From positions 2,708,641 to 2,752,766 of the forward strand of contig NZ_LR733312.1 in assembly GCF_902506295.1 (NCBI RefSeq): a DNA stretch of 44,126 bases. Reading direction: 5' to 3'. The translations under genes and the position numbers were made by a program. The notes under the pieces were generated by a model. That model worked only from the letters and a program-made list of their open reading frames with translations. It did not search any database and was not told where the DNA came from. The DNA is from Luteimonas sp. 9C (GTDB lineage: Bacteria; Pseudomonadota; Gammaproteobacteria; Xanthomonadales; Xanthomonadaceae). This document shows positions 42,281 to 44,126 of this stretch, piece by piece. How positions within the stretch are numbered: position 1 is the first letter of the stretch; each line of letters starts with the position of its first letter.

Positions 42281-43126
42281 CTAATGCGCGCGATCGCGCG
42301 CGCGTCCGATCCGGACCAGCTGCTCCCGCACCGCGTCCGCGTCGGCGGCATCCGGGTACCGCACAACGTACTGTCCCAGGTCTTCGCGGGCGCCGGTCAC
42401 ATGGCCCAGCGCCAGATAGCCGAGGCCGCGGTCGCGCAGCGCATCGGGCGCATCGGGCGACAGCGACAGCAGCCGATCGGCGCAGCGCACTGCGCGGACC
42501 CAGTCGTCCGCCTGGGCGTAGCTCCCGTGCAGGTTGCGCAGCATGCGCATCAGCATCGTCCGCGTCGTTGCCGGGTACAGCAGACGGGCCAGAGTGTCGT
42601 CGTCCGGCGGCCCGCCTTCGACGTGCGGCGCGGCGCGGGCCCGCAACGCCTCGAGGTCCAGCGGCAAGCCGCCGTTGAACGGGTCCATCACCAGCATGCC
42701 GTCATCCACGGGCAGCCGGACCAGGAAGTGTCCCGGGAAGGAAATCCCGTCCAGCGCCACGCCCAACCGGCGCGCGACCTCCATCTGCACCACGGCGAGC
42801 ATGATCGGATTGCCGAGCCGGCGCTCGATCACCCGGTTGAGGTAGCTGTTGCGGGGGTCGTAGTAGGCGTCGTGGTTGCCGGCGTAGCCGATCTCCTCGA
42901 AGAGATGCCGGTTGATCGCCTGCATCTTCAGCGGCGTCGGGCCGATGGCATCGACTTCGATCCGCAGGTGATGCGCATGGGTCTGCAGCGCTGCGTCGCA
43001 ACGTGCGATGTCCAGTGCGGGATAATCGTCACGCGCGATCAACAGCGCGCAGGCGAACAGCGGCATCGACGTGTCCGGGGTCCCCGCCAGCGTCGACCAC
43101 TCGGGCAACTGCAATGCAGTCTTCAT
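42281..43126 (-). CDS. SirB1-family transglutaminase-like/TPR protein
   Basis: The 281-aa product matches SirB1 (YchA). A transglutaminase-like N-terminal half contains LFEEIGYAGNHDAYYDPRNS, LNRVIERRLGNPIMLAVV and GVALDGISFPGHFLVRLP. A C-terminal tetratricopeptide-like part (WVRAVRCADRLLSLSPDAPD) follows. The usual catalytic Cys of transglutaminases is not evident, as is common in this family. The biochemical role is unknown. Confidence 0.9.
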   Translation of the reverse strand: MKTALQLPEWSTLAGTPDTSMPLFACALLIARDDYPALDIARCDAALQTHAHHLRIEVDAIGPTPLKMQAINRHLFEEIGYAGNHDAYYDPRNSYLNRVIERRLGNPIMLAVVQMEVARRLGVALDGISFPGHFLVRLPVDDGMLVMDPFNGGLPLDLEALRARAAPHVEGGPPDDDTLARLLYPATTRTMLMRMLRNLHGSYAQADDWVRAVRCADRLLSLSPDAPDALRDRGLGYLALGHVTGAREDLGQYVVRYPDAADADAVREQLVRIGRARDRAH

Positions 43127-43170
43127 GGTGTCCGGCGCGATCGGGCGACGTGCGGGCGCGCGGTCATGGG

Positions 43171-43620
43171 TCAGGGGGACGGAATCGACGGCGAGAGTGT
43201 CAGTGTCTCGCCGTCCTTCAGGCCGATCCGCTGGGCTTCGCCGGCATTGAGTTCGAGCACATAGCGCGCGGCGCCCTCACTGGGATACGACGGACAGCGA
43301 TTGCCGCCGGAGCACGGCGGCACGTCGCGCTGCTGCGAGACCAGCCTGCGGGCGTCATCGAAATAGAGAATGTCGAGCGCGATGCGCGTGTTCTTCATCC
43401 AGTAGGCCTGCGGCGCTTCGCTGTCATGGATGAAGAGCATGCCGTGCCCGTTTTCCAGGGTGTCGCGGAACATCAGCCCGCGTGCGCGCGCGTCGTCCGT
43501 TGCCGCGATCTCGACGGTGTAGCGGTTGCCTGCGAGTTCCACCCAGTCTCCGCCACTCGCACACGCGGGCAGCAGAAAGGACGCAAGCAGGGAGAGCAGA
43601 AGAAGACGGAGAGCGCGCAT
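43171..43620 (-). CDS. DUF192 family exported protein
   Basis: The 149-aa product has a lipoprotein-like signal (LLLLSLLASFLLPAC, Cys 19). Its DUF192 domain includes ARARGLMFRDTLENGHGM, LFIHDSEAPQAYWMKNTRI and ALDILYFDD, ending with ARYVLELNAGEAQRIGLKDG. Family function is unknown. The ATG at 43620 begins the signal peptide; the longer frame to 43677 has no support. Confidence 0.92.
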   Translation of the reverse strand: MRALRLLLLSLLASFLLPACASGGDWVELAGNRYTVEIAATDDARARGLMFRDTLENGHGMLFIHDSEAPQAYWMKNTRIALDILYFDDARRLVSQQRDVPPCSGGNRCPSYPSEGAARYVLELNAGEAQRIGLKDGETLTLSPSIPSP

Positions 43621-43699
43621 GGAAGTACCGGCTGGATGGACTGCATCCACCTTCGGCAAGCGCCGTCCGAGCGTCAAGAAAAAAATCTCGCGTGCAGGG

Positions 43700-43933
43700 T
43701 TCCCAAACCGATTTCATCTATGCATAATTCGCGCCCCGCTTGGCGGACTGCACTTCGGCGCAGCAGGCAAGGCGGGACGAGAACGACAACAGCCTTCACG
43801 CGGTGTTGACAGCCTCGAAAGTCGCGGTAAGATGTGCGGCTCGCTTCAACGAAACGCCTTCGGGCCGGACGCTGAAGACGGCGGAAACCAGCCCTCAACG
43901 AGGTGTTGACGAAAGCCAAAACCGCGCTAAGAT
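43700..43933 (+). promoter_or_regulatory. Tandem rRNA-operon promoters about 100 bp apart
   Basis: Two strong copies are TTGACA (43806-43811)...TAAGAT (43828-43833) and TTGACG (43906-43911)...TAAGAT (43928-43933). Both have 16-bp spacers and are exactly 100 bp apart, each followed by a GC-rich discriminator (GTGCGGCTCGCTTC and GGGCGGCTCGCTTC). A weaker upstream copy, TTCCCA (43700-43705)...CATAAT (43723-43728), has a related downstream run (GCGCCCCGCTT). GC-rich discriminators suit growth-rate and stringent control. Confidence 0.8.
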
Positions 43934-44126
43934 GGGCGGCTCGCTTCGGAGGAAACGACGAAGCAGTGGGAAGCAGGCGCTGAGGCCGCTTCCGCAGATC
44001 TTTGACAGTGTGCGCAGGATACTTATGCGGACGTCTGGCTGGTGGTGTTAGTCCATTAGCAGACGTTCTAGAAAGAGCAAGAAAGATTCAAAAGCATGCA
44101 AATGCTGGTGAGTAGTTCGAGTTCTG
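43934..44126 (+). other. rRNA operon leader (16S gene lies beyond the window)
   Basis: GATCTTTGACA (43997-44007) resembles the boxA antitermination element, followed by stem-forming sequence typical of a 16S leader. No coding frame is convincing. The 16S 5' end is not reached by 44126. Together with the promoters this is the only stretch longer than 300 bases without a protein gene in the window (43621-44126). Confidence 0.75.

Overview
The window is high-GC DNA from what looks like a member of the Xanthomonadaceae/Lysobacteraceae (Lysobacter- or Luteimonas-like). This is inferred from gene content: a PPi-type phosphofructokinase, a short adenylate kinase, an ArgD that resembles my recollection of the Xanthomonas enzyme, and an ECF-type sigma factor paired with a TPR-fused protein kinase. 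No search was run, so the genus is a guess.

Positions 1-12219 hold a type III secretion (T3S) injectisome locus. On the minus strand a soluble FixL-like histidine kinase, a FixJ-like response regulator and sctQ (cut by the window edge) are packed as one transcript. Divergently on the plus strand lie a FliO-like gene and then sctV-D-F-I-J-K-L-N-O-P, mostly with short gaps or ATGA overlaps. The D-F-I-J-K-L and N-O-P order is that of the Yersinia ysc loci, but without visible needle chaperones (SctE/SctG). The secretin (SctC), export-gate proteins (SctR/S/T/U), gatekeeper and translocators are not in the window; some may lie to the left beyond sctQ.

After a minus-strand GNAT acetyltransferase, positions 12988-18165 form an accessory island that looks like the substrate side of the system. 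It holds a 75-aa glycine-rich protein with a 101-aa partner, two related Sec-exported DUF6683-like proteins, a 134-aa soluble protein, a 114-aa paralogue of the needle candidate, and a 510-aa Pro/Gln/Ala-rich protein with two C-terminal membrane helices. The inverted repeat TAGGG-N4-CCCTA occurs upstream of three of these transcripts. In two cases it sits almost exactly 150 bp before the start codon. It is a candidate operator, perhaps for the linked response regulator, and is the most interesting signal here.

Positions 18295-43620 are ordinary chromosomal genes: an e(P4)-type acid phosphatase lipoprotein, YceH, Rep helicase, thymidine kinase, a Ser/Thr kinase with its sigma factor, MutM, PPi-phosphofructokinase, Adk, Mpl, a Lon-domain protein, a DedA-PAP2-LssY fusion, a RIO-like kinase, a lipoprotein, an SDR enzyme, a transsulfuration-type PLP enzyme, ArgD, a chain hemL - potassium channel - HAD phosphatase with overlapping ends, ThiE, rubredoxin, a SirB1-like protein and a DUF192 protein. 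A 143-bp fold-back repeat fills one convergent gap (34053-34195). The right edge (about 43700-44126) is an rRNA operon promoter and leader with tandem promoters about 100 bp apart and a boxA-like element. The 16S gene itself lies outside the window.
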